64,000 nt of DNA. Origin: an uncultured Bacteroidia bacterium (GTDB taxonomy: Bacteria > Bacteroidota > Bacteroidia > Bacteroidales > F082). The notes under the pieces were generated by a model, which worked only from the letters and a program-made list of their open reading frames with translations, made no database searches and was not told the origin of the DNA. Shown here piece after piece: positions 9,170 to 17,788 of this stretch. The position numbers and the translations under genes are program-made. The stretch spans positions 1 to 64,000 of the forward strand of contig CADCML010000006.1 in NCBI GenBank assembly GCA_902802535.1, read 5' to 3'. How positions within the stretch are numbered: position 1 is the stretch's first letter; each line of letters begins with the position of its first letter.

Positions 9170-9676
9170 TCATTTCTCGCCCCACTTGAGCGGGTAATTG
9201 GGACAGGTGCAATAGGCTGTTTCTCGGAGATAAAACCGAATGGCGTCTACCTGCCCTTCGCTGCCCACGGTGGAATAGCAGTCAATCCAGCCGTAACAAG
9301 GACCTTCGTCGGTGGTATGTCGCAAGCAGATGGCCGAGAGATGTTCCCAAAACACTTGATAGCCTTTGTTCCACCAAGTCACGATATTGATGTAACCATT
9401 GGTTGCGACACTGAGTTCCCAATCTGGAGCGGCGATGATGTACGGCGTTTCGAACAAAAAACAGATTTTCAGATCGGTAGTGTGGTCGCCGTCAACATCA
9501 ATCATGAGGGTGTCCCAAGTTTGCTCAACATCGTCCACGATGTAGTTGATGTTCAGCGCAGGGTCGTATTTCTTGTGCATGATTTTGCCTGTTTGACCTC
9601 CGTATTGCACTTTGTGACAGGCAGTTAAGCAGCAAAACAAGGCGGCAATGGCAAATGCTGTCGTTATCTTCTTCAT
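9170..9676 (-). CDS. small lipoprotein, function unknown
   Basis: A 168-residue protein starting MKKITTAFAIAALFCCLTAC, a lipoprotein signal peptide with Cys at residue 20 in a lipobox (LTAC). The rest has DVEQTWDTLMIDVDGDHTTDL, an acidic stretch resembling calcium-binding or FG-GAP-like turns, but no family is recognised. The start at 9676 overlaps the stop of the upstream cstA-like gene by 4 nt (ATGA), so it is probably translated from the same mRNA. The coupling may mean that it works with the transporter, which is inference only. Confidence 0.7.
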   Translation of the reverse strand: MKKITTAFAIAALFCCLTACHKVQYGGQTGKIMHKKYDPALNINYIVDDVEQTWDTLMIDVDGDHTTDLKICFLFETPYIIAAPDWELSVATNGYINIVTWWNKGYQVFWEHLSAICLRHTTDEGPCYGWIDCYSTVGSEGQVDAIRFYLRETAYCTCPNYPLKWGEK

Positions 9677-11133
9677 CGAAGCAGGCTTTTTTCGTTTCTC
9701 TTCAAAAACATCACAAACAGCACCAGACCCATCAAGGTGATGGCCGCACCAATGCCGAAACCGACTGGGCGGGGCAGGATGGAGCCTAAACCGCCGTCGG
9801 CCGCCTTGGCCACGAAGAGGAAACAGCCCGTCACCATGGTCATGAATAGGGCAGGGACGAGGGTGATAAGGTACCAGAGTTTGCCTTTGTTTTTGGCCAA
9901 ATACACCGAGATAGCCCAAAGTGTGACCGTGGCCAAAACTTGGTTGGCCCATGCGAAGTAACGCCAAATGACTTGGAAACCCTTGGCATCGGATATGCTG
10001 TAAACCAAGATGATGGCGGTGACGACAAACATTGGGATGGCCACAATCAAGCGGTTTTTGATGGGTTTTTGGTCGTAGTGCATGAAGTCGGCGATGATGA
10101 GTCGGGCCGAGCGCAAGGCCGTGTCGCCCGAGGTGACTGCCGCACTAATCACACCCAAAATGGTGATGGTGGCGATAACTGGCGTGAACCAAGTGTTGGC
10201 GATGATGCCCACGATGGCGGCACCACTTTTTCCCGATACATCAACGACGCTATCGGGACCAAAGAAATAGGCAGCAGCGGCGGCCCAAATCAAGGCGACG
10301 ATGCCTTCGGTAATCATGGCACCATAGAAAATCGGGCGGCCTTGCTTCTCATTGACCATGCAACGCGCCATGAGCGGCGACTGCGTGGCATGGAAACCGG
10401 AAATGGCACCGCAAGCAATCGAAATGAACATCATCGGGAAGATGGGGTTGTTGGCCGCGTCGGGGTGACGGTTTTGAAGTCCGCTCCACAATTCGGGGAT
10501 TTCGGGTTTGTAGAGGATGAAGGCGATGAAGATGGCCACGGCCATGCCCAAAAGCAAGATGCCGAAGATGGGGTAAATCTTTCCGATGACCTTGTCGATA
10601 GGTAACAATGTGGCAATCAGGTAGTAAACCAAAATGATGGCAATCCAGATATAAGGATTCCAGCCTTGTGTAAAGTGTGCGTTCAACAGGGTTGCAGGTG
10701 TGTTGACAAACACCACACCGACCAAAATCATCAGAATGATGGTGAAGGCACGCATCACCTGTTTGGCGCCATTGCCCAAATAAGTGCCGTGGATTTCGGG
10801 CAGGCTCGCGCCTTTATCGCGCAAGGAAATCATGCCAGCGAGATAATCGTGGACGGCACCGGCAAAGATGCTGCCCAGCACAATCCAAAGGAAAGAAGCC
10901 GTGCCGAACTGTGCTCCCATAATGGCCCCAATGATAGGGCCAACACCCGCAATATTAAGGAATTGGATGAGGAAAATGCGCCAGGGTTTCATCGGCACAT
11001 AGTCCACGCCGTCGGCCATGGTGGTGGCTGGGGTGGCGCGTTGTGGGTCGGCACCAAACATTTTTTCAACAAGCTTTCCGTAAACGAGATAGCCTACAAT
11101 CAGGACAGCCAAAGCGATAAAGAAAGTAATCAT
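9673..11133 (-). CDS. CstA-family carbon starvation / peptide-pyruvate carrier
   Basis: An integral inner-membrane protein of 486 residues with about a dozen hydrophobic helices, in the short CstA subfamily (E. coli CstA is about 700). Family-typical segments are DGVDYVPMKPWRIFLIQFLN near residue 46, GPIIGAIMGAQFG near 66 and ISGFHATQSPLMARCM near 240. CstA proteins import pyruvate and have been implicated in peptide uptake during starvation; the substrate here is not determined. It heads a two-gene unit with the overlapping lipoprotein gene. Confidence 0.88.
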   Translation of the reverse strand: MITFFIALAVLIVGYLVYGKLVEKMFGADPQRATPATTMADGVDYVPMKPWRIFLIQFLNIAGVGPIIGAIMGAQFGTASFLWIVLGSIFAGAVHDYLAGMISLRDKGASLPEIHGTYLGNGAKQVMRAFTIILMILVGVVFVNTPATLLNAHFTQGWNPYIWIAIILVYYLIATLLPIDKVIGKIYPIFGILLLGMAVAIFIAFILYKPEIPELWSGLQNRHPDAANNPIFPMMFISIACGAISGFHATQSPLMARCMVNEKQGRPIFYGAMITEGIVALIWAAAAAYFFGPDSVVDVSGKSGAAIVGIIANTWFTPVIATITILGVISAAVTSGDTALRSARLIIADFMHYDQKPIKNRLIVAIPMFVVTAIILVYSISDAKGFQVIWRYFAWANQVLATVTLWAISVYLAKNKGKLWYLITLVPALFMTMVTGCFLFVAKAADGGLGSILPRPVGFGIGAAITLMGLVLFVMFLKRNEKSLLR

Positions 11134-11155
11134 AGGTTTGAGTGATTAGTTGCCG

Positions 11156-11163
11156 CAAAATTA
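11156..11163 (-). promoter_or_regulatory. -7 element of the cstA-like gene
   Basis: Minus-strand TAATTTTG fits TAnnTTTG and ends 22 nt before the start codon. The nearest TTTG upstream is only 13 bp away, so the -33 element is uncertain. Confidence 0.45.
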
Positions 11164-11201
11164 CAGTTTTTGAAAACAAAATGAACGATTTATGGCAAAA
11201 A

Positions 11202-11235
11202 AAACAAAAAGCGGCTCGAAAAGTTCAAGCCGCTT
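11202..11235 (-). terminator. terminator of the PepSY operon
   Basis: On the minus strand AAGCGGCT (11235-11228) pairs with AGCCGCTT (11216-11209) and is followed by a T-rich run. It lies about 20 nt after the stop of the last PepSY-like gene. Confidence 0.8.
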
Positions 11236-11256
11236 GGAAAGTTGTTGAAATTCAAC

Positions 11257-11706
11257 TTATTTCTTGTAATCGATTTCGGTGACGTTGAATTTTCTGTCAA
11301 ACTCGATTTCAATGCCATTGCTCAGTTCGATTTCCCAGCCGCGACGGTCTTTTGATATTTTCACGATGGTATAATCTGAGTGGTACTTTGCGACATGTGT
11401 CGAGATTTCTGACGGAATCAGAGTGGAAGGCACAGTTTTGTAAACCGTTGAATGTTTGCAGTCTATTTCGTCCCATTCGAGTTTGCCGCCCAACAAGTTG
11501 CCGTCGAATTCAATTTTGGTGTAGTCGCTGAGGGTCACATCGTAGTCTAAGCCGTCTTTGATGGAGGAAAGTATCTCGACATCAGGAAAGTATGTCTTTA
11601 CAAAACTTTCGATAGTGGGCTGTGTCTGTGCCGTTACTTGTTTACTGCACGAGATGTTGAGTGCTGAGAACCCTACAAAAAGCGCTATGGCAATGAGTTT
11701 TTTCAT
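11257..11706 (-). CDS. PepSY-like lipoprotein
   Basis: A 149-residue exported lipoprotein (signal LIAIALFVGFSALNISC, Cys at residue 20) with one PepSY-like (DUF2874-type) unit. The unit has two half-repeats: the first carries FVKTYFPDVEIL and EWDEIDCKHS, although the usual strand is weak; the second carries VAKYHSDYTIVKI and RRGWEIELSNGIEIEFD. Proteins of this type are periplasmic or membrane-anchored in Bacteroidales and their biochemical role is unknown; the PepSY fold in other proteins can bind or inhibit partners. It is the last of three consecutive PepSY genes, 6 nt after the triple-domain gene. Confidence 0.8.
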   Translation of the reverse strand: MKKLIAIALFVGFSALNISCSKQVTAQTQPTIESFVKTYFPDVEILSSIKDGLDYDVTLSDYTKIEFDGNLLGGKLEWDEIDCKHSTVYKTVPSTLIPSEISTHVAKYHSDYTIVKISKDRRGWEIELSNGIEIEFDRKFNVTEIDYKK

Positions 11707-11712
11707 GGCTGC

Positions 11713-12999
11713 TTATTTTTTGTCGTCGAAACCAGTTACGTTAAAGTTGGAGTCGAAGGTAATTTCAAGGCCGTTGTTCAGTTCGATTTCCCAGCCGTTG
11801 TATTTCTTTTCGATGCTGTCAATGTGCTTGCCGGGGAAGTTAGCATTCACATAGTTAGTAATTTGCACAGGAACAAGTTCGGTCGGGACACTGCCGTAAA
11901 CATTGGACTCGTCACAGTCGATTTTCTTCCATTCAAAACTCAAATTGAAATCGATTTCGGTGTTGTCGGTGAGTTCGACTTCATACTTGTTGCCGTCGCG
12001 TTTCACTTTGCGGATGCTGACCTGTGGGAAATAAGTGTCAACGAAGGTGTTGATTTCCGGATAGTTGGAGTTGTTTCCGCCGCCGTTTCCGCCTCCGCCA
12101 TTGCCTCCGCCACCATTACCGCCGCCGCTGATGACATTGAAATTGTGGTCAAACTTGATTTCGTGGTCGTTGTTGAGTTCAATCTCCCAGCCAAAATTCG
12201 TCTTTTCGATTTGGTCGATGTGGTTGTTCGGGAAGTTGGCGACCACATAATCAGTGATTTGTGTGGGGACGAGTTCGGTCGGGATCATGCCATACACTTG
12301 GCTTTCATCGCAGTCGATATTCTTCCATTCGAAGGTGAGATAGAAATCGATTTCGGTTTTGTCAGTCAGTTTCACCTCAATCTCGTTGCCATCTTGATGG
12401 GTAGAGAGGATGCCGACTTGAGGGAAGTAGGTCTCAACGAAAGTGTTGATTTCTGGATAGTTTGAGTTGTTTCCACCACCGTTGCCGCCTCCGCCATTGC
12501 CACCGCCGCTGATGACATTGAAGTCGGCGTCAAACTTGATTTCATAATCGTGGTTCAACTCGATTTCCCAGCCGAAACTCTTCTTCTCGATTTCCTCGAT
12601 GAAATTGTTCGGGAAGTTGGTGGTCACGTAAGCCGTTATTTGCTCTGGTACGATGCCCGCTGGTACGCTGGTGTAAATGTTCGAGTGCTCGCAGTCCACC
12701 TTGATCCATTCGGGTGTGAGGGTGAAATGCAGTTTGGTTTGATCGTTCAGTGTCACTTTGTAGCGGTTCTGCGTTTGGTGGCAGTAGAGGATGCCGGTTT
12801 GCGGGAAATACGTTTCCACAAACTGCATGATGGAGGGGTCTACTTCGCTCAAATCCACAACGTTGCCGATTTCTACGTAGTCCCATTGCTGTTGGGGTTG
12901 AGCGCTTTTTGCCATGCCGTCCATGGCTTCAACTTTGGTGCAGGCCATTCCGAAAAGGGCCAGTGCCGCGAGGGCTGCGATGATGCTTAACTTTTTCAT
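11713..12999 (-). CDS. triple PepSY-like domain lipoprotein with Gly/Asn linkers
   Basis: A 428-residue lipoprotein (signal to Cys near residue 20, GMAC) containing three successive PepSY-like units, each of two half-repeats ending in GWEIELN followed by an acidic strand and FNV. The units are separated by low-complexity GGGNGGGGNGGG-type linkers, one shorter and one longer. The repeats are nearly identical in places (FPNN, IEK, GWEIELN), which points to recent internal duplication. It is probably a multivalent periplasmic binding or inhibitor protein, but no ligand can be named. It lies in a run with the genes at 13.0 and 11.3 kb. Confidence 0.82.
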   Translation of the reverse strand: MKKLSIIAALAALALFGMACTKVEAMDGMAKSAQPQQQWDYVEIGNVVDLSEVDPSIMQFVETYFPQTGILYCHQTQNRYKVTLNDQTKLHFTLTPEWIKVDCEHSNIYTSVPAGIVPEQITAYVTTNFPNNFIEEIEKKSFGWEIELNHDYEIKFDADFNVISGGGNGGGGNGGGNNSNYPEINTFVETYFPQVGILSTHQDGNEIEVKLTDKTEIDFYLTFEWKNIDCDESQVYGMIPTELVPTQITDYVVANFPNNHIDQIEKTNFGWEIELNNDHEIKFDHNFNVISGGGNGGGGNGGGGNGGGNNSNYPEINTFVDTYFPQVSIRKVKRDGNKYEVELTDNTEIDFNLSFEWKKIDCDESNVYGSVPTELVPVQITNYVNANFPGKHIDSIEKKYNGWEIELNNGLEITFDSNFNVTGFDDKK

Positions 13000-13044
13000 C
13001 TCTTTAAGTGTTTAAAGGGTTAGTAATCATTTTGTTAATGTTAT

Positions 13045-13482
13045 TCAATCGTCGTAGCGAAGGAATTCGCCGTTTTTGTTGAAAACGAGTTCCAATCCTG
13101 TGTTCAATTCAATTTCAACCTTGTATCGGCCTTTCGCGATTTCGTGGACGCAACAGTTGGGATAATTTTGGGTCAAATAGTTGAGAATGTTTTCGTTGAG
13201 AAACCCTGTCGGGAGACATTCGGCATGGCTTTCCACCTCTTCCCAATCGCCGGTGCTGTTGAACTCTATCTCCATTCCGTTCTCGAAACGCACGGTATAT
13301 TCGGTCTTTGTCACATCAACTTCTATCCTGACGAAAAGAATGCTTTGACTTGAGAAATTAGTGGTTACGAACTCTTGGGCCTTGATGGGAAGTTCCTCGA
13401 AGGTGATGATGCGATGAAGGTCCGCTGCCCAGACGGAAATACCAATTAATAAGGTGCAAAGTATGATAAGTGCTTTTTTCAT
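13045..13482 (-). CDS. PepSY-like periplasmic protein
   Basis: A 145-residue secreted protein with a type I signal peptide (MKKALIILCTLLIGISVWAA). The two PepSY half-repeats are divergent: FVTTNFSSQSILFVRIE with EYTVRFENGMEIEFN, then ILNYLTQNYPNCCVHEI with RYKVEIELNTGLELVF. It is the first PepSY gene after the sensor kinase gene. Three 11-bp-spaced TCTGAA repeats lie 54-81 nt upstream of its start, suggesting direct control by the adjacent response regulator. Confidence 0.78.
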   Translation of the reverse strand: MKKALIILCTLLIGISVWAADLHRIITFEELPIKAQEFVTTNFSSQSILFVRIEVDVTKTEYTVRFENGMEIEFNSTGDWEEVESHAECLPTGFLNENILNYLTQNYPNCCVHEIAKGRYKVEIELNTGLELVFNKNGEFLRYDD

Positions 13483-13535
13483 TTTATTTCAGATTGGTTT
13501 GACTGAGTTGAACCTTACGGTTTCGACTGCAAAAG

Positions 13536-13563
13536 TCTGAACCGAATCTGAAATAAATCTGAA
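13536..13563 (-). promoter_or_regulatory. candidate response-regulator box (three direct repeats)
   Basis: On the plus strand TCTGAA begins at 13536, 13547 and 13558, exactly 11 bp apart. On the minus strand these read TTCAGA and stand just before GACTTTTG, a near-match to a -7 element. OmpR-type regulators bind such helically phased direct repeats, and the adjacent gene pair encodes one. Confidence 0.6.
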
Positions 13564-13583
13564 ATGGGAATCTTTTTTTTCGA

Positions 13584-14861
13584 TTATTTGAACTTTACTG
13601 AGAAAGTATGTTGATTTTCAATGAATTGGTAACGAATTTTAAACCCGTATTCTGTGCAAACGGCTTTCGCAATGGCCAAACCTAAACCAGTGGAATGGGT
13701 GTTTTCGCCTTTTTTGTAGAAAGTTTGGAAAACGACATTTTCGTCCAAAGGCTCGTTGATTCCAGTATTACCAATGCTTAAAGTATTGTTTCTCAGTTTG
13801 ATGCTGATAGTTCCGTTCGGATGGTTATGGACAAAGGCGTTTTTCAGCAGATTGGTCACTAAGGAAGATGCCAAGGTTGGGTCCATTTTTATGGTAATAG
13901 GTTCGTTTTCAATGGTTTCTACCTTGATGTTCAGGTTTTCGTAGATTTCCGTGAGGTTGTCTAGCGTCTGGTTGACAATCTGCTGGATGTTGATTTCGGT
14001 TTCTTCCTTGAACTGGTGGTTGTCGATTTTCGAGATGAGCAACAACGACTTGTTGAGCCTCGAAATGTAGTTTAGCGTGTCCAAAGTCTTCTGAATTTCA
14101 GATAGTTGGGTCTCTTCTAATTGGGTGTTGTCCACCAAAAGTTCAAGTCGGTTGCGGCAAATGGCAATCGGGGTTTGGATTTCGTGCGAAGCATGGCCGA
14201 TGAAACGTTTCTGCTCCTCATAAACTTGCCTCGATTTCTCGGAAGCTTCCAAAACTGCCGATTCTATCTCTTTGAATTCCTGTGCTTTGATGCGACTATC
14301 TGGTTGAGGGATGGCTTCGTTTGCCTTGCGGTTGCGTAACCAGTCGGTGAGCCGATAGATGGGCTTCATGTTGGAGATGATGATGAGGCTGACAATCAGG
14401 ATGATGGCGATGAGTAGCACCACGGCCAAACTGATGATACTGACAAGGGCGAAATCGAGGGTGTCGTTCCAAGCAAAGACTTGAGTGGTTAGGGTGAGTT
14501 CATAGTTGATGCCTTGCTTTTGGAAAACGCGCGTCATCTCCCTGACGATTTCATCTTCCTGAATGTCATCGATGAATTCCTCATCGGTTTGAAACACAGG
14601 TGTTTGATGGTTTGCTGCATATTCGGGCGACACTTTCTCAATGAAGAACTCCATTGTTCCCGACATGCCCGAAAGTGAGTTGGGAAGGCTGTCGTTTTCT
14701 ATGAATCGGGTGATGATTTTGTCGGACTGTTGGGTCAAGAGGAGGTCGATGTGGCTGTAAATCTGTCGTTTGGCGTTCTGTGTGAAAACGATGGCCCAAA
14801 GGGCAAACAACACCACCAAGGCAATGGAAATGGACACTATGATGCGGCGAGAGAGTTTCAT
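13584..14861 (-). CDS. sensor histidine kinase
   Basis: An inner-membrane kinase of 425 residues. Transmembrane helix 1 is at residues 8-28 and helix 2 near 143-167, with a periplasmic sensing region of about 115 residues between them. The phosphoacceptor His is in FIGHASHEIQTPIA (around residue 225). The ATP-binding domain has LVTNLLKNAFVHNHP as N box, IGNTG as G1 (the usual Asp replaced) and TGLGLAIAK as G2. It overlaps the upstream regulator gene by 4 nt. The signal is unknown; the PepSY-like periplasmic proteins on both sides are candidate partners or targets. Confidence 0.92.
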   Translation of the reverse strand: MKLSRRIIVSISIALVVLFALWAIVFTQNAKRQIYSHIDLLLTQQSDKIITRFIENDSLPNSLSGMSGTMEFFIEKVSPEYAANHQTPVFQTDEEFIDDIQEDEIVREMTRVFQKQGINYELTLTTQVFAWNDTLDFALVSIISLAVVLLIAIILIVSLIIISNMKPIYRLTDWLRNRKANEAIPQPDSRIKAQEFKEIESAVLEASEKSRQVYEEQKRFIGHASHEIQTPIAICRNRLELLVDNTQLEETQLSEIQKTLDTLNYISRLNKSLLLISKIDNHQFKEETEINIQQIVNQTLDNLTEIYENLNIKVETIENEPITIKMDPTLASSLVTNLLKNAFVHNHPNGTISIKLRNNTLSIGNTGINEPLDENVVFQTFYKKGENTHSTGLGLAIAKAVCTEYGFKIRYQFIENQHTFSVKFK

Positions 14862-15535
14862 CGCTGCTCTAATTTGTAGCCGTAGCCGTGCACGGTCTTG
14901 ATTTCGATGTCGGCTTGCGCTTCGGCTAAGCGTTTGCGCAGGTTCTTCATTTGGGCATAGATGAAGTCGTAGTTGTCGGCTTGGTCGATGTAATCGCCCC
15001 AGACGGCCTCAGCCAAAGTGCCTTTGCTAACTGCCCGTTCAGGTCGCGTCATGAAGAAATGGAGGATGTCGAATTCCTTTTTCAACAGTTCGATGGATTG
15101 CCCGTTGATGAGCACTTGGCGCGTTTCGGGAAGTATCTTCACGTTGCCGCATTCAATGAAATGTTCGCCGTTTTGCTGTTTGCGACGGAAAACGCTCTTT
15201 ACTCGGGCGCACAATTCAGCGATGTGGAAAGGCTTGGTGAGGTAGTCGTCGGCACCGAGGTCGAGGCCTAAAATCTTGTCGTCCAAGGAATCTTTGGCCG
15301 AAACGATGATGACCCCCGCTTGTTTTCGAGAGGCTTTCAGCTGGCGTAACACATCAAGGCCGCTACCGTCGGGAAGCATGATGTCCAAAAGAATGCAATC
15401 GTAGTCGTAGATTTCGACCTTCATCAAAGCAGTTTTGGCGCTGGCAGCGGTTTCCACTATGTGGTGTTCGTCTGCCAACGCCTTGTGCATCAACTCTCTC
15501 AAGTTGTCGTCGTCCTCAATGATAAGGATTTTCAT
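14858..15535 (-). CDS. OmpR/PhoB-family response regulator
   Basis: A 225-residue cytoplasmic transcription factor. The receiver domain (1-120) has the acidic pair IEDDD at 6-10, the phosphoacceptor Asp in CILLDIMLPDGSG near residue 53 and the conserved Lys in GADDYLTKPF. The C-terminal winged helix (about 130-225) contains LLKKEFDILHFFM and ends in IKTVHGYGYKLEQ, typical of the OmpR class. Its stop overlaps the kinase start. The candidate target is the triple TCTGAA site at 13.54 kb. Confidence 0.95.
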   Translation of the reverse strand: MKILIIEDDDNLRELMHKALADEHHIVETAASAKTALMKVEIYDYDCILLDIMLPDGSGLDVLRQLKASRKQAGVIIVSAKDSLDDKILGLDLGADDYLTKPFHIAELCARVKSVFRRKQQNGEHFIECGNVKILPETRQVLINGQSIELLKKEFDILHFFMTRPERAVSKGTLAEAVWGDYIDQADNYDFIYAQMKNLRKRLAEAQADIEIKTVHGYGYKLEQR

Positions 15536-15587
15536 AACCTTTGTGCCGGACTATTTCCCTCAAAAACCCATCAAATAGTGATGAGGT

Positions 15588-16016
15588 TTAGTCGTCGATT
15601 TTGGTCACAGCGAAATTCTTGTCGAACTTGATTTCAAGCTCATTGTTCAGCTCAATCTCCCAACCTCTGCGTTGCTTCTCGATTTTGATGATGCCTTGGT
15701 TGGCGAAGCTGGTGCTCACGTAGTTGGTGATTTGCTCAGGAACGAGCTTCGCGGGCACGGTTGGATAGGTGGTGGAGTGCTCGCAGTCGATTTTCTTCCA
15801 TTCGGAGCTGCGGTTGAACTCGATTTGCGTGCCGTCGCTCAATCTCACTTCGTATTCGTCCCATTCAGCGTTCACCATAAGGATGTTGGCCTGAGGAAAA
15901 TATTGTTCAACGAACTGGGTAATTTCCGGAGTGCTGTTGTTGTTTTGCGCCTTTGCTGTGGTCATGCCGAAACAAAGGATGGCGACGAAAGCTGTAATGA
16001 TGCTTAGTTTTTTCAT
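15588..16016 (-). CDS. PepSY-like periplasmic protein
   Basis: A 142-residue secreted protein; MKKLSIITAFVAILCFGMTTAKAQ is the signal region. The ATG at 16016 is chosen because an in-frame ATG at 16064 would place extra charged residues before the signal peptide. The single PepSY-like unit has EITQFVEQYFPQANIL, EWKKIDCEHS, then a second half with RRGWEIELNNELEIKFD. It lies 52 nt upstream of the response regulator in the same direction and may lead the operon, giving the order PepSY, regulator, kinase, three PepSY genes. Confidence 0.82.
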   Translation of the reverse strand: MKKLSIITAFVAILCFGMTTAKAQNNNSTPEITQFVEQYFPQANILMVNAEWDEYEVRLSDGTQIEFNRSSEWKKIDCEHSTTYPTVPAKLVPEQITNYVSTSFANQGIIKIEKQRRGWEIELNNELEIKFDKNFAVTKIDD

Positions 16017-16087
16017 TCTTTTAGTTGATTTAGGGTTATCGATTATTCTGTCTATCAGTTGCAAAAATCATGCCTAAAACCTGAGGT

Positions 16088-17204
16088 TTATTCTTTCTTC
16101 CCGCCAAATTCCATCAAATAGGCCTTCAAAAATGCATCAATATTGCCGTCCATAACGCCTTGAACGTCAGAGGTCTGGTAGTTGGTGCGGTGGTCTTTCA
16201 CGCGGCGGTCGTCGAAGACGTAGGAGCGGATTTGGCTGCCCCATTCGATTTTCATCTTGCCCGCTTCGATTTTGTTCTGTTCCTCCATGCGGTGGCGCAT
16301 CTCACGGTCGTAGAGTTGCGACTTCAAGAGGCGCAGGGCGTTCTCCTTGTTCTTGGGTTGGTCGCGGGTTTCGGTGTTTTCGATGAGGATTTCCTCTTCC
16401 TCGCCAGTGTAGGGGTCTTTGTATTGGTAACGCAGGCGCACGCCCGACTCTACCTTGTTCACGTTTTGGCCGCCTGCGCCGCCACTGCGGAAAGTATCCC
16501 ACGACAAGCGCGACTGCTCGACTACAATCTCAATCGTGTCGTCGATGAGCGGCGTGACGAACACTGAAGCGAACGAAGTCATGCGTTTGCCTTGGGCGTT
16601 GTAGGGACTGACGCGCACCAAGCGGTGGACGCCGTTCTCGCCTTTCAAGTAGCCGTACCCGTAGTCGCCCTCGAGTTTCATCGTCACCGACTTGATGCCG
16701 GCATCGTCGCCTTCCAGCAAGTTCGAAATAGTGACTTTATATTTATGGTTCTCACCGTAACGCATGTACATGCGCATGAGCATCTGCGCCCAGTCTTGGG
16801 CCTCAGTGCCGCCCGCGCCCGCGTTGATTTTCAGCACGCAGCTCATCGGGTCGGCCTCGTCGCGCAGCATGTTCTTGAATTCTAGTGCTTCCACGATTTG
16901 GATGGTGGCGTTGTATTGCTCATCCACTTCTTCCTCGGTGGCTTCGCCTTCCTTGGCAAAGTCGAAGAGCACGGCGAGGTCGTTGTAGGCATCCTCGGCT
17001 TCCTTGTAGCCGTTGAGCCAGCCTTTCACCTCACGCACCTTTTTCATGGTGGCTTCGGCGGCTTTGGGGTCGTTCCAAAACTGCGGGTCTTGTGTCTTTT
17101 CGTCTAATTCTTGTGCTTCGATGGTACGTCTGTCGACGTCAAAGATACCTCCTCAAGGCATCAATCCTCTTACATAAGTCTTTAAGTTGGTCCTGGGTGA
17201 TCAT
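16088..17204 (-). CDS. prfB: peptide chain release factor 2 (with programmed +1 frameshift)
   Basis: RF2 terminates translation at UGA and UAA. The gene starts at ATG 17204 (MITQDQLKDLCKRIDALRRYL), meets an in-frame TGA at 17141-17139, and must shift +1 at CTT-TGA-C; the preceding AGGAGG is the internal Shine-Dalgarno that stimulates the shift. Translation then runs to 16088, giving 371 residues in total. The catalytic loop GGAGGQNVNKVESG is intact. The stop-recognition tripeptide reads SPY (VSPYNAQGKRMTSF) where E. coli has SPF. High RF2 levels favour termination at the internal TGA, so expression is autoregulated. Confidence 0.95.
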
Positions 17205-17232
17205 ATTAATTAGGTGTTTGTTTTCTGGGGTG

Positions 17233-17240
17233 CAAAAATA
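17233..17240 (-). promoter_or_regulatory. -7 element of prfB
   Basis: Minus-strand TATTTTTG, 28 nt before the prfB start. No -33 match is seen. Confidence 0.4.
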
Positions 17241-17320
17241 GTGAAAATTTGTCGTCCTCGATGTAATAAACCATTAATTTCGCTGTCTAACATGATGAAC
17301 GTTGCAACGAAAAACGCATT

Positions 17321-17776
17321 ATGAACAACGACAAGGAACATCAGTTTGAACTTTTGGTGCGGCAGCACAAGCGGACCATCTACGAAATCGACGACCTGTT
17401 TCAGGAAATCTTGATTAGGCTTTGGAATGGCTACGATACCTACGAGGGTCGCAGCGACGCAAGAACTTGGATTTACCGCGTGGCACTCAACACGGCCATC
17501 AACCAAGACAAGAAGGAACGCCGGCGCATCGAGACCGTGCCGCTGACGGTGGACATCGACCCCTACGAGGCCGACGACCCCAAGACGCAGCAAATCCGCG
17601 AACTTTACGACCGCATCTCGCGCTTAGACCTCATCGACCGAAGCCTCATCCTGCTTTGGCTCGAAGGCATCACTTACGATGAAATCGGGGCCATCATCGG
17701 CATCACGCCCAACAACGTTGGGGTGAGGCTGGCGCGCATCAAGGAAAAATTGGTGAAAATGTCGAAAAAAGAATGA
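17321..17776 (+). CDS. ECF-type RNA polymerase sigma factor, probably internally deleted
   Basis: A 151-residue sigma-70 family protein. Region 2 retains DDLFQEILIRLWNGY and RTWIYRVALNTAINQDKK; region 4 is LIDRSLILLWLEGITYDEIGAIIGI with a helix-turn-helix. In the family, HKRTIY is normally followed by a dozen or so residues before DDLFQE; here HKRTIY runs straight into EIDDLFQE, so a segment of region 2.1/2.2 that contacts core polymerase appears missing. The reading frame stays open. The 13-nt-distant partner gene is frameshifted, so the module may be decaying. Confidence 0.78.
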   Translation: MNNDKEHQFELLVRQHKRTIYEIDDLFQEILIRLWNGYDTYEGRSDARTWIYRVALNTAINQDKKERRRIETVPLTVDIDPYEADDPKTQQIRELYDRISRLDLIDRSLILLWLEGITYDEIGAIIGITPNNVGVRLARIKEKLVKMSKKE

Positions 17777-17788
17777 AAGGGAATCATT

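Noticed and set aside
17138-17148. TATCTTTG inside prfB read as a -7 promoter element
   Set aside because: It is part of the frameshift heptamer context and lies within the coding sequence.
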